A stretch of DNA of 64,000 nucleotides from assembly GCF_003985145.1 (NCBI RefSeq), contig NZ_ML133521.1, positions 186,001-250,000 on the forward strand. The letters are read 5' to 3'. Below are positions 1-7,354 of this stretch, piece by piece. The position numbers and the translations under genes are program-made. Source of the stretch: Rhizobium anhuiense (GTDB lineage Bacteria > Pseudomonadota > Alphaproteobacteria > Rhizobiales > Rhizobiaceae). The notes under the pieces are model-generated. The model did not search any database, was not told where the DNA came from, and worked only from the letters and a program-made list of their open reading frames with translations. Within the stretch, counting starts at the first letter, position 1. Every line of letters begins with the position of its first letter.

Positions 1-262
1 TTTCGGCAAACGGACTGTCCTGAAAAGCATCGGCATTTTGCACATAAGCAATGAGCTTACTGTAATCTCCCCGGCGAGCAGAGTAGCTTGTCAACTCGCC
101 CTCAACCTGATTTCCGACTCTCAGGCCGCAGAGCGTAAAAACGTCGGCCAGAGTCGTCGTCCCGGTCTTGTGACCGCCTATCCCGAATACCTTGTTGAAA
201 CTCCGTCGGGATGCAAGGGCGCTTCGAGCTTCAGCAATATGCCTTGCTAATAAATTGTTCAA
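1..262 (-). CDS. Sulfotransferase family protein (partial, C-terminus beyond window)
   Basis: This reading frame is open to the window edge. Its N-terminal part contains the 3'-phosphoadenylyl sulfate binding loop of sulfotransferases: [16 protein letters not shown] at about residues 26-41, with the Lys-Thr-Gly-Thr-Thr core. The family moves a sulfuryl group from PAPS onto sugar, lipid or phenolic acceptors; the acceptor cannot be told from this fragment. No ATG fits. A TTG at 262 overlaps the TGA of the APS kinase gene (TTGA) and has an AGGAG ribosome site 7 bases upstream, which argues for translational coupling. The neighbouring kinase would supply PAPS. About 87 residues are visible, so the rest of the enzyme is unseen. 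Confidence 0.75.
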   Translation of the reverse strand, partial: MNNLLARHIAEARSALASRRSFNKVFGIGGHKTGTTTLADVFTLCGLRVGNQVEGELTSYSARRGDYSKLIAYVQNADAFQDSPFAE

Positions 263-924
263 AAAGCATCTCCTGTGCAATCGCTCCGCTGAGGGCGGGC
301 GTCGAGCAATGTCTCGATCTGGATGGCAAGCTGATCGGGATCGGAACCCACCGTGCGAAGACAGAGCTCCGGATTCTCTGGCGGCTCATAGGGGGAGCTG
401 ATTCCGGTGAAGTGCCTGATCTCGCCGGCGATCGCGCGCTTGTAGAGTCCCTTCGGATCGCGCTTGGCGCATTCCTCTATCGGTGTGTCGATGAACACTT
501 CGAAGAACTCGCCTTTTTCCATCATCTCGCGGGCAAGCTGCCGTTCTGCACGGAACGGCGAGATGAAGGAGACGAGCACAATGAGGCCTGCATCGGCCAT
601 CAGCTTGGCCACTTCCGCAACGCGGCGGATGTTTTCGATACGGTCCTCATTGGTGAAGCCAAGGTCGCGGTTGAGACCGTGGCGAATATTGTCGCCATCC
701 AGCACATAAGTCGAGCGCCCTTTGCCGTGGAGCAGCTTCTCGACACTATTGGCAATGGTCGACTTGCCGGATCCTGAAAGCCCGGTAAGCCAAACGACGG
801 CCGGTCGCTGATTCAGCAGGGCCGCACGCGACTTGCGGCTAACCTCAAGCGCCTGCCAACGAATATTTTCCGTTCGACACAGGGAAAGATCGATCATAGC
901 GGCGCCGACAGTCAGATTGGCCAT
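259..924 (-). CDS. cysC: Adenylylsulfate kinase (APS kinase, NodQ C-terminal type)
   Basis: Phosphorylates adenylyl sulfate to PAPS in the cytoplasm. The 221 residues show the P-loop GLSGSGKST (about 48-56), the substrate segment [10 protein letters not shown] (76-85), the conserved FISPFR loop with the usual phospho-serine (about 122) and RDPKGLY near 155. The first 11 residues ([11 protein letters not shown]) are not part of an APS kinase; they match the extreme C-terminus of the CysN/NodQ GTPase subunit, and the same frame continues upstream of the ATG with more of that tail. The protein therefore looks like the kinase half of a broken CysN-CysC fusion. No clear ribosome site precedes the ATG, so the start is uncertain. 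It is followed at once by a coupled sulfotransferase gene. Kinase assignment is firm; a role in sulfating a surface polysaccharide or signal molecule is inference. Confidence 0.9.
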   Translation of the reverse strand: MANLTVGAAMIDLSLCRTENIRWQALEVSRKSRAALLNQRPAVVWLTGLSGSGKSTIANSVEKLLHGKGRSTYVLDGDNIRHGLNRDLGFTNEDRIENIRRVAEVAKLMADAGLIVLVSFISPFRAERQLAREMMEKGEFFEVFIDTPIEECAKRDPKGLYKRAIAGEIRHFTGISSPYEPPENPELCLRTVGSDPDQLAIQIETLLDARPQRSDCTGDAF

Positions 925-1005
925 CGGGTCGATCAGAATGAAATTGCAGGCGTTACGTTTGCCATTATGGCGTTCACGCTGCAGCTTCCGCCCTCGATCC
1001 GGTGT
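925..1005 (-). pseudogene. Remnant of CysN/NodQ GTPase C-terminus
   Basis: In frame with the APS kinase ATG, and limited upstream by a TGA at 1006-1008, the DNA encodes about 27 residues ending in CNFILIDP, directly continued by [11 protein letters not shown] of the kinase. FILID(R/P)-x-x-N-x-TVGAGMI is the conserved end of sulfate adenylyltransferase subunit CysN and of NodQ. The GTP-binding domain and the rest of CysN are absent from the window, so this is a relic of a fusion whose first 400 or so residues were lost. Confidence 0.65.
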
Positions 1006-1266
1006 TCAAGACGAAATGAGATGGACGACCAAAGATATGACGTGGCGGCGGATGTTGACGTGCTTGTGATCACGGGCGCTCCTCTATGATGGATAAGGGA
1101 GGTGTGAACGCATTACAGAACCCTTAGGTACTATAAATAAGAAGCTACCCAGTTGCAATAGCGATCGTTGGTAGCGCGGGGCGTAAGGGAGGGAGGCCCA
1201 TTGTGTACCACGGCGTCGATTTTCGACCCCGGTAAACCGTTCTCTGCAGCAGTCAGAAAAGCCCTT

Positions 1267-1902
1267 TCAATGCTGAAGGATATGTTGCCGGACGAGTTCC
1301 TGCAACCGCTCGGCTTCGCCGGCGGCGATGGCGTCGATCATCATGTGATGTTGGCGGCCGGATTGCTCGATGCGGGCGCGGGTGCGCCATTGGGATACCG
1401 GGGCAGAGGAGGTGCGCTGGCGGATTTCGGTGATCAGGTCGACCAGTTCCAGATTGCCGCCGAGGACAAGCAGGTGGCGGTGGAAGGCGAGGTTTGCCTC
1501 GTAGAGCTCCAACATCGTGCCGTTCAGCACCATCTGGTCGAAATGCTCGGCAAGCGTCCTGAGCGTGTCGATGTCCTCGGGCAAGGCATTCTGCACGATC
1601 GTTCCGGCAATGGCCGTTTCGAGGATGATGCGGATCTCGCTGACCTCGCGGGCGCGGCGGCCATCCGGCTCGTAGACATGGTAGCCACGGTTCGGCACAT
1701 GTTCGACCAGCCGCTTTTGTGCGAGGCGATCGAGCGCGCGGCGCACTTCCGGGCGGGTGCATTTGTAGCGCCGCTCCAGATCGATCTGCTTCAGCCAGGT
1801 TCCCGGCAACAGCACGCCGGCCAGAATGTCCTGAAGGACAAGGTCCGTCACATCGCGCGTGTCGGAAGCCGCCTGCTGCTGGTCCATCACGACGTCTGCC
1901 AT
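1267..1902 (-). CDS. GntR family regulator, FadR/FCD subfamily
   Basis: A 211-residue repressor-type protein with an N-terminal winged helix (about residues 15-78, with CTRPEVRRALDRLAQ as recognition region) followed by a helical FCD ligand domain (about 85-205) that carries the metal-site histidines typical of the family. A longer frame starts at 1983, but the ATG at 1902 has an AGGGG ribosome site 9 bases upstream and gives the usual length. It is transcribed divergently from the amidohydrolase and amino-acid ABC genes, with a 30-base palindrome between them, so it most likely controls that operon and itself. The ligand is unknown; it may be the hydrolase substrate or product. Confidence 0.85.
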   Translation of the reverse strand: MADVVMDQQQAASDTRDVTDLVLQDILAGVLLPGTWLKQIDLERRYKCTRPEVRRALDRLAQKRLVEHVPNRGYHVYEPDGRRAREVSEIRIILETAIAGTIVQNALPEDIDTLRTLAEHFDQMVLNGTMLELYEANLAFHRHLLVLGGNLELVDLITEIRQRTSSAPVSQWRTRARIEQSGRQHHMMIDAIAAGEAERLQELVRQHILQH

Positions 1903-2020
1903 TCCAAATCCCCTGTTTCGCATACCGTTAACACGCCCGATCGAATTTCTGTAGGCTGTCGAACGCCTTAGAAAAATGTCCAAAATTTATTCATGCATAC
2001 GGATTGCGCAGAAAAATTTT

Positions 2021-2050
2021 GTAGCCTAAATTGGCGCCAATTTTGGATAC
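2021..2050. promoter_or_regulatory. 30-bp palindrome, candidate GntR operator
   Basis: The segment is symmetrical at 26 of 30 positions about the centre 2035/2036. The inner 16 bases, AAATTGGCGCCAATTT, form a perfect palindrome, and the outer arms are GTAGCC and GGATAC. It lies between the divergent gntR and amidohydrolase genes, 29 bases before the latter's ATG, where an operator for both promoters would sit. Confidence 0.6.
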
Positions 2051-2078
2051 TATGTGAATCGAAGTCGTTTTGAAAGCC

Positions 2079-3503
2079 ATGAAAAACACCGAAGCCGTCT
2101 GGGATATCGTCGAGGCAAAGCGCGAGGCCTTCTTTGCGCTGAGCGACCGGATCTGGGACATGCCGGAGACGAATTACGAGGAATATCGCTCCGTCGCGGA
2201 GCATGCGCGCCAGCTCGAAGCCGAAGGTTTTCGCGTCGAGCGCGGTATTGCCGGCCTGCCGACCGCCGTCATGGGTGAAGCCGGCGAAGGCGGTCCTGTT
2301 ATCGCCATCCTCGGGGAATTCGATGCCCTGCCGGGCTTGAGCCAGGAGGCGGGTGTCGCGGAAAAGCGCGAAGTCACGGCGAATGGCAATGGCCATGGCT
2401 GCGGACACAATATGCTCGGCGCCGGCTCGATGTTGGCGGCAGCCGCGGTCAAGGATTTCCTGGCAGCAAACGGCCTGAAGGGCCGCATTCGTTATTACGG
2501 TTGCCCGGCGGAAGAAGGCGGCTCCTCGAAGGGCTTCATGGTTCGATCAGGCGTTTTCGACGATGTCGACATTGCCATTTCCTGGCATCCGGCGGCCTTT
2601 GCCGGCGTCAACAATCCGGTTTCGCTCGCCTGCAACGAGCTCAATTTCCATTTCACCGGGCGCGCCTCGCATGCTTCGGCGACACCTCATCTTGGCCGCA
2701 GCGCGCTCGATGCCGTCGAACTGATGAATGTCGGCGTGAACTATATGCGCGAGCATATGCCGTCGACCGCCCGCATCCACTATGCCGTCACCGACACCGG
2801 CGGTTCGGCGCCGAATGTCGTGCAGGCGCGCGCCACCGTCCGGTATCTCATCCGTGCGCGCAACCTGCCGGAATTGCTGTCGCTCGTTGCCCGCGTGAAG
2901 AAGGTCGCCGAAGGCGCTGCGCTGATGACCGAGACGTCAGTGCGCAGCGAAGTCATCAGCGGCGATGCAAATCTGGTCGGCAACGCACCGCTCGAAGAAC
3001 TGATGTTTGCCAACCTTCAGCGCCTCGGCCCCCCTGTTTTCGACGACGCCGACCGCGCCACCGCCCGCCAGTTTCAGGCGACGATGAGCGCTGAAGACAT
3101 CGCCTCTTCCTATGCGCGCTTCGGCCTGAGGCGGAAGAAGGATCAACCGCTCTGCGAAGAGATCTTCCCGCTCTATGCCGGTGACAGCACGATCGTAGGC
3201 TCGACCGATGTCGGCAGCGTCAGCTGGGTCGTGCCGACCGTGCAGATGCGTGGCGCGACCTATGCCATCGGCACCTCCGGCCACTCCTGGCAGCTGGTTG
3301 CCCAGGGCAAACTTCCGGCGGCGCACAAGGGCACCGAACATGCGGCCAAGGTCATGGCAAGCACGGCCATAGAGCTGATTTGCAATCCCGGTCTCATCGA
3401 GGCCGCCAAGGCCGATCTCAAGGAGCGCCTCGACGGCATGCCCTTCGTCAACCCGATCCCGGACGATGTCCAACCGCCGCTGCCGGAAAGGCAGGCGCCA
3501 TGA
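2079..3503 (+). CDS. M20 family amidohydrolase (AbgB-like)
   Basis: A 474-residue metallohydrolase of the M20D type, close in layout to p-aminobenzoyl-glutamate hydrolase subunit B. Visible marks are GEFDALPGLS (79-88), the metal site HGCGHNM (106-112), PAEEGGS near 147 and a second metal histidine in TGRASHASATPH. The family splits amide bonds of N-acyl or aryl amino acids; plant indole-acetyl-amino-acid hydrolases are relatives. No signal peptide, so it works in the cytoplasm on an imported substrate. A TTG at 2070 would add three residues; the ATG at 2079 is preferred. Its stop overlaps the ATG of the first permease, making it the first gene of an import-and-hydrolyse operon. The true substrate is not determinable here. 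Confidence 0.85.
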   Translation: MKNTEAVWDIVEAKREAFFALSDRIWDMPETNYEEYRSVAEHARQLEAEGFRVERGIAGLPTAVMGEAGEGGPVIAILGEFDALPGLSQEAGVAEKREVTANGNGHGCGHNMLGAGSMLAAAAVKDFLAANGLKGRIRYYGCPAEEGGSSKGFMVRSGVFDDVDIAISWHPAAFAGVNNPVSLACNELNFHFTGRASHASATPHLGRSALDAVELMNVGVNYMREHMPSTARIHYAVTDTGGSAPNVVQARATVRYLIRARNLPELLSLVARVKKVAEGAALMTETSVRSEVISGDANLVGNAPLEELMFANLQRLGPPVFDDADRATARQFQATMSAEDIASSYARFGLRRKKDQPLCEEIFPLYAGDSTIVGSTDVGSVSWVVPTVQMRGATYAIGTSGHSWQLVAQGKLPAAHKGTEHAAKVMASTAIELICNPGLIEAAKADLKERLDGMPFVNPIPDDVQPPLPERQAP

Positions 3504-4219
3504 GCCAGCCCGGCATCCTCGAGCTCATCAGCTTCGGCTCCGATGGTTGGGGCAAGGCGCTGCTTGCCGGCGCGTGGATGACGATACTGATTGCTCTGGC
3601 CGGCTATACGATCGGCGCCGTGATCGGCTCATTCGGCGCCTGGGCGAAAATTTCGGGCGGTCGCAGCCTTCGGATCGCCGCCGACGCCTATACGACGGTA
3701 CTGCGCGGCATCCCCGATCTCCTGGTCATCTACCTCTTCTATTTCGGCGGCAGCGCCGTCGTCACGGCTGTCGGCCGGCTGTTGGGCGCCGAGGGTTTTC
3801 TCGGTTTTCCGGGTTTTCTTGCCGGGTCGCTCGCCGTCGGCGTCACCTCGGGCGCGCAGTTCACCGAAATCTTTCGCGGCGCCTTCAAGGCCGTGCATGC
3901 GGGTGAGATCGAGGCGGCGATTGCCTGCGGCATGGGCCGGTTGCTGCGCTTTCGTCGCATCATTGCGCCGTTGACGCTTCGCCACGCACTGCCGGGGATG
4001 GGCAATGTCTGGCAGGTGGTGCTGAAGGAATCCGCCCTCGTCTCGATCACCGGCGTTGCCGAGCTGCTGCGGCAGACGCAGGTGGCGGCCGGCTCGACGG
4101 GCCTTCCCTTCGACTTCTACGTCATTGCCGGGGCGATCTATCTGATGATCTCCACCGGTTCCGGCCTCTTTCTCAGGCGCGCCGAAAGGCACTTCTCGCG
4201 CGGCGTCAGGAGGGGCTGA
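3500..4219 (+). CDS. Polar amino acid ABC transporter permease (HisQ/OccQ type)
   Basis: A 239-residue inner-membrane permease with about five hydrophobic segments. The cytoplasmic coupling loop, EIEAAIACGMGRLLRFRRI, matches the EAA motif of HisM/HisQ permeases. The ATG at 3500 overlaps the stop of the amidohydrolase (ATGA), and the gene end overlaps the next permease (TGATG), so the genes are translated as a coupled block. It forms the channel together with the following permease for the substrate captured by the binding protein at 5775. Confidence 0.9.
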   Translation: MSQPGILELISFGSDGWGKALLAGAWMTILIALAGYTIGAVIGSFGAWAKISGGRSLRIAADAYTTVLRGIPDLLVIYLFYFGGSAVVTAVGRLLGAEGFLGFPGFLAGSLAVGVTSGAQFTEIFRGAFKAVHAGEIEAAIACGMGRLLRFRRIIAPLTLRHALPGMGNVWQVVLKESALVSITGVAELLRQTQVAAGSTGLPFDFYVIAGAIYLMISTGSGLFLRRAERHFSRGVRRG

Positions 4220-4959
4220 TGGACTGGCAATTCCTGTTCGAAACCTTCGTAAGCCTCATCTCCGCCATTCCGCTGACGCTGGAACTTGCCGCCACCTCGA
4301 TTGCGCTCGGCGCCGTTCTGACGCTTAGCCTCGCCCTCTGCCGGCTTTCCGGCATCATCGTGCTCGAATGGTTCGCCCGTGCCTATGTCTTCGTGTTCCG
4401 CGGAACGCCGCTGCTCGTCCAGATCTTCCTGATCTATTACGGCCTTGGCCAGTTTCCGGAGGTGCGCCACAGTTTCCTCTGGCCATTCCTGCGCGAGCCC
4501 TACTGGTGCGCGGTCCTGGCGCTCACCCTGAATACCGCCGCCTATGCCGGCGAGATCATCCGCGGCGGGCTTTTGTCGGTGCCCTTCGGCCAGATCGAAG
4601 CCGCGCGCGCCTGCGGCATGCCACGATTGATGCAGTTCCGGCGCATCGTCCTGCCGCTTGCCATCCGCCAGGCACTGCCAGGCTACAGCAACGAAATGAT
4701 CGCCATGGTAAAGGCCACCTCGCTCGCCTCGATCATCACGCTGATGGAAGTCACCGGCGTTGCCGCCAGGATCATTTCGGAAAGCTATCGGGCGATCGAA
4801 GTGTTCATCGTCGCTGGCGCCATCTATCTCACGATCAATTTCCTGCTGACGCGTCTCGTCCATCTCGCCGAATATTGGCTAAGCCCGCATTTGCGCCAGC
4901 CTGCTCCATACCATCCGGTTGCGACATCCGTATCTCCACTTGAAGGAAACGCCCGATGA
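4219..4959 (+). CDS. Polar amino acid ABC transporter permease (HisM/OccM type)
   Basis: A 246-residue membrane protein with about five transmembrane segments. [20 protein letters not shown] near residue 54-73 is the usual HisM-type signature, and the EAA loop reads [19 protein letters not shown] near 126-144. It overlaps the upstream permease by one base and the downstream ATPase by four, so it is the partner half of the heterodimeric channel. Specificity cannot be read from the permease. Confidence 0.9.
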   Translation: MDWQFLFETFVSLISAIPLTLELAATSIALGAVLTLSLALCRLSGIIVLEWFARAYVFVFRGTPLLVQIFLIYYGLGQFPEVRHSFLWPFLREPYWCAVLALTLNTAAYAGEIIRGGLLSVPFGQIEAARACGMPRLMQFRRIVLPLAIRQALPGYSNEMIAMVKATSLASIITLMEVTGVAARIISESYRAIEVFIVAGAIYLTINFLLTRLVHLAEYWLSPHLRQPAPYHPVATSVSPLEGNAR

Positions 4960-5738
4960 CAGCGGCGAATGCTTCCCCTTCCCCGATCGCGCTCAGCGTC
5001 AAGGATCTGCACAAGAGCTTCGGCCCGGTCGAAGTCCTCAAGGGCATCTCGCTCGACGCTCGTGAAGGCGATGTGGTGTCGATCCTCGGCTCCTCGGGTT
5101 CGGGAAAATCCACTTTCCTGCGCTGCATCAACCTGCTGGAGACACCGAATTCCGGGGAAGTCACCGTCGCCGGTGAAACGATCCGCATGCTTCCCGACGC
5201 GAGAGGCGGCAGTCGGCCAGCCGACCGCAGGCAGGTGGACCGCATCCGTTCGCAGCTCGGCATGGTCTTCCAGAGCTTCAATCTCTGGTCCCACAAGACC
5301 GTGCTCGAAAATGTCGTCGAGGCGCCGATTTATGTGCTCGGCCGCTCCCGGAGCGAATGCATCGAAGAGGCGGAAGCCCTGCTTGCCAAGGTGGGCATTG
5401 CCGAGAAGCGCAATTTCTATCCCTCGCATCTTTCCGGCGGCCAGCAACAGCGCGCTGCAATCGCCCGCGCCCTGGCGATGCGGCCGAAGGTGATGCTGTT
5501 CGACGAACCGACCTCGGCGCTGGATCCGGAGCTCGTCGGCGAAGTGCTGCGGGTCATGCGCGCGCTGGCAGAAGAAGGCCGCACCATGCTGGTCGTCACC
5601 CATGAAATGGGCTTTGCCCGCGATGTCTCCAGCCGCGTCGTCTTTCTGCACAAGGGCGTCGTCGAAGAAGACGGCAGGCCGCAGGATGTCTTCGCCCATT
5701 CGCAGTCGGATCGTTTCCGGCAGTTCATCAGCCAATAA
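4956..5738 (+). CDS. Polar amino acid ABC transporter ATP-binding protein (HisP/OccP type)
   Basis: The 260-residue ATPase carries a Walker A site GSSGSGKST (about 46-54), Q-loop MVFQSFNLW, signature LSGGQQQR, Walker [15 protein letters not shown] and the switch histidine in VVTHEM. These are complete and typical of the HisP/OccP class that energises basic or polar amino-acid and opine import. Its ATG overlaps the end of the second permease. The N-terminal 15 residues before [10 protein letters not shown] are poorly conserved, as is usual. Confidence 0.92.
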   Translation: MTAANASPSPIALSVKDLHKSFGPVEVLKGISLDAREGDVVSILGSSGSGKSTFLRCINLLETPNSGEVTVAGETIRMLPDARGGSRPADRRQVDRIRSQLGMVFQSFNLWSHKTVLENVVEAPIYVLGRSRSECIEEAEALLAKVGIAEKRNFYPSHLSGGQQQRAAIARALAMRPKVMLFDEPTSALDPELVGEVLRVMRALAEEGRTMLVVTHEMGFARDVSSRVVFLHKGVVEEDGRPQDVFAHSQSDRFRQFISQ

Positions 5739-5774
5739 TTCCATCAGCTCAAACGAAGAAAAGGGGAACAAAAC

Positions 5775-6632
5775 ATGACATTCATTTCACGGGTTCTGAC
5801 CGCCCTGTCGGCTACCGCGGTACTGGCCCTGTCAGGCACGGCGCATGCGGAAGACAAGACCTGGAAGACGGTGACGATCGCCACCGAAGGCGCCTTCAAG
5901 CCCTACAACTTCACCAAGCCGGATGGCACGCTGGACGGCTACGAGATCGAGCTGACGAAATATCTTTGCGACCATATGAAGGTCGAGTGCAAGATCGTCG
6001 TGCAGAACTTCGACGGCATGATCCCGGCGCTCAATGCCGGCAAGTTCGATGCCATCATCTCCGGCATGTCGGCAACGGCCAAGCGCGAGGAAGTGATCGC
6101 CTTCAGCGATTCCTACGGCTCCACCGGCCAGGCCTTCGCAACCTCCAGGGAAAGCGACCTCGTCAACCTGCCGGAAAAGGGCGAGGTCTTTTCGCTTGGC
6201 AGCAACGAAGCCGGGGCGATCGCCGAGATCGACAAGATCAAGCCGATGCTGCAGGGCAAGACGATCGGCGTGCAGACCGCCTCCACCGGCGCCGCCTTCG
6301 TCGATAAATATCTCAAGGGTGTGCTTGAGGTGCGCGAATACAAGACGACCGAGGAGCACGACCTCGACCTCAAGGCCGGCCGCGTCGATCTGGTGATGGC
6401 ATCCATGGCCTATCTCATCACCGCTTCGCAGAAGCCGGGCAATGAAGACATGACGACGGCCGGTCCGCGCTTCCAGGGTGGTTTCCTCGGCCGCGGCAGC
6501 TCCGTCGGCCTGCGCAAGGACGACACCAAGCTGAAGGCGATGTTCAACGACGCGATTGCCGCGGCAAAGGCCGACGGCACGATCAAGACGCTGTCGGAAA
6601 AGTGGTTCGGCTTCGACGTGACGCCGAAGTGA
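5775..6632 (+). CDS. Amino acid/opine-type periplasmic binding protein (SBP family 3)
   Basis: A 285-residue periplasmic protein with a cleavable signal peptide (about residues 1-25, ending in GTAHA). The mature part begins VTIATEGAFKPYNF and GYEIELTKYLC, the standard opening of SBP_bac_3 proteins such as HisJ, ArgT and OccT. It follows the ATPase by 36 bases, with an AAGGGG ribosome site. It should determine which polar, probably charged, compound is brought to the amidohydrolase. A GC-rich stem follows the stop codon. Confidence 0.9.
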   Translation: MTFISRVLTALSATAVLALSGTAHAEDKTWKTVTIATEGAFKPYNFTKPDGTLDGYEIELTKYLCDHMKVECKIVVQNFDGMIPALNAGKFDAIISGMSATAKREEVIAFSDSYGSTGQAFATSRESDLVNLPEKGEVFSLGSNEAGAIAEIDKIKPMLQGKTIGVQTASTGAAFVDKYLKGVLEVREYKTTEEHDLDLKAGRVDLVMASMAYLITASQKPGNEDMTTAGPRFQGGFLGRGSSVGLRKDDTKLKAMFNDAIAAAKADGTIKTLSEKWFGFDVTPK

Positions 6633-6657
6633 ACGGCTGATTCCTCCAAGACATCAA

Positions 6658-6681
6658 GCCCGGCGAGCAGCATCGCCGGGC
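6658..6681. terminator. Hairpin between convergent genes
   Basis: A perfect 9-base stem, GCCCGGCGA pairing with TCGCCGGGC, around a 6-base loop lies 25 bases after the binding-protein stop and before the end of the convergent hydrolase gene. There is no T-run, so it may act with Rho or as an mRNA 3' end stabiliser for either strand. Confidence 0.55.
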
Positions 6682-6695
6682 AACCGCAGAGCGCC

Positions 6696-7280
6696 CTACG
6701 TAAAGACCCTCAAAAATTCTTCGGTCTCCATGAGTTCGAGCTGCACGGAAAATCGATCGTGCAGAAGTTCCAGTGACGCATCATGCGTATCGTCGGCGCC
6801 GCTGCAGACGGCATCCTTCAGCACGATGACGCGATAGGCGAGATCGATTGCACCGAGCGTCGTGGCCAGCACGCAGACATCGGTTTCACCGCCTGTTATG
6901 ACAAGCGTGTCGACCCGCTCCGATTGAAGGATCGGATGCAGGCGGCCGTCGATCCAAGGGGAATAGGTGCGTTTGTCGAAGTGCCTTGCCGGCGGAACCA
7001 GTGCTGCCAGCGACGAGGCCAGATCGATGAAGCCGCGGGGAAGATGTTCGCCCGTCATCATCCACCATTTGCGGTAATAATCTCGCCATTTCCCCGGCAT
7101 GTCGTCGGCGCGCTCGGGTGGCAGGAAGCGGGTGAAGATCGTTCGGGACGGATGCCGCCCGGCCAGTTCTTCGATCTGCGGAGAGATCCGCACCATCCAG
7201 GGAACGTGCCACGGCGTGTCCTCGGCAAACATCCGCTGCATGTCGACGCAAAGGTGCCGCCACTCCCCGACCTCGCCCAT
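6696..7280 (-). CDS. Isochorismatase-fold cysteine hydrolase
   Basis: A 194-residue cytoplasmic hydrolase. The catalytic triad of the family is visible: Asp in LCVDMQRMF (about 13), Lys in DKRTYSPW (about 103) and Cys in GETDVCVLAT (about 136), preceded by the usual cis-peptide region. Members cleave amide or ester bonds in nicotinamide, N-carbamoyl compounds, biuret or isochorismate; nothing fixes the substrate here. The ATG at 7280 has a GGAGG site five bases upstream; ATG 7292 and TTG 7310 are longer alternatives. It converges on the amino-acid ABC operon and may not belong to it functionally. Confidence 0.85.
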   Translation of the reverse strand: MGEVGEWRHLCVDMQRMFAEDTPWHVPWMVRISPQIEELAGRHPSRTIFTRFLPPERADDMPGKWRDYYRKWWMMTGEHLPRGFIDLASSLAALVPPARHFDKRTYSPWIDGRLHPILQSERVDTLVITGGETDVCVLATTLGAIDLAYRVIVLKDAVCSGADDTHDASLELLHDRFSVQLELMETEEFLRVFT

Positions 7281-7354
7281 CAGATCCTCCATCCGGTCTT
7301 CGGGCGTCAACCGCCGTGCCCGGCGAAAGTTCCTGGCGGAAGATCAAAAGCCTC

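Noticed and set aside
1168..1971. Long plus-strand frame opposite the GntR gene
   Set aside because: It is the antisense of a clear GntR protein, shows no family motifs, and its composition follows the codon pattern of the opposite strand.
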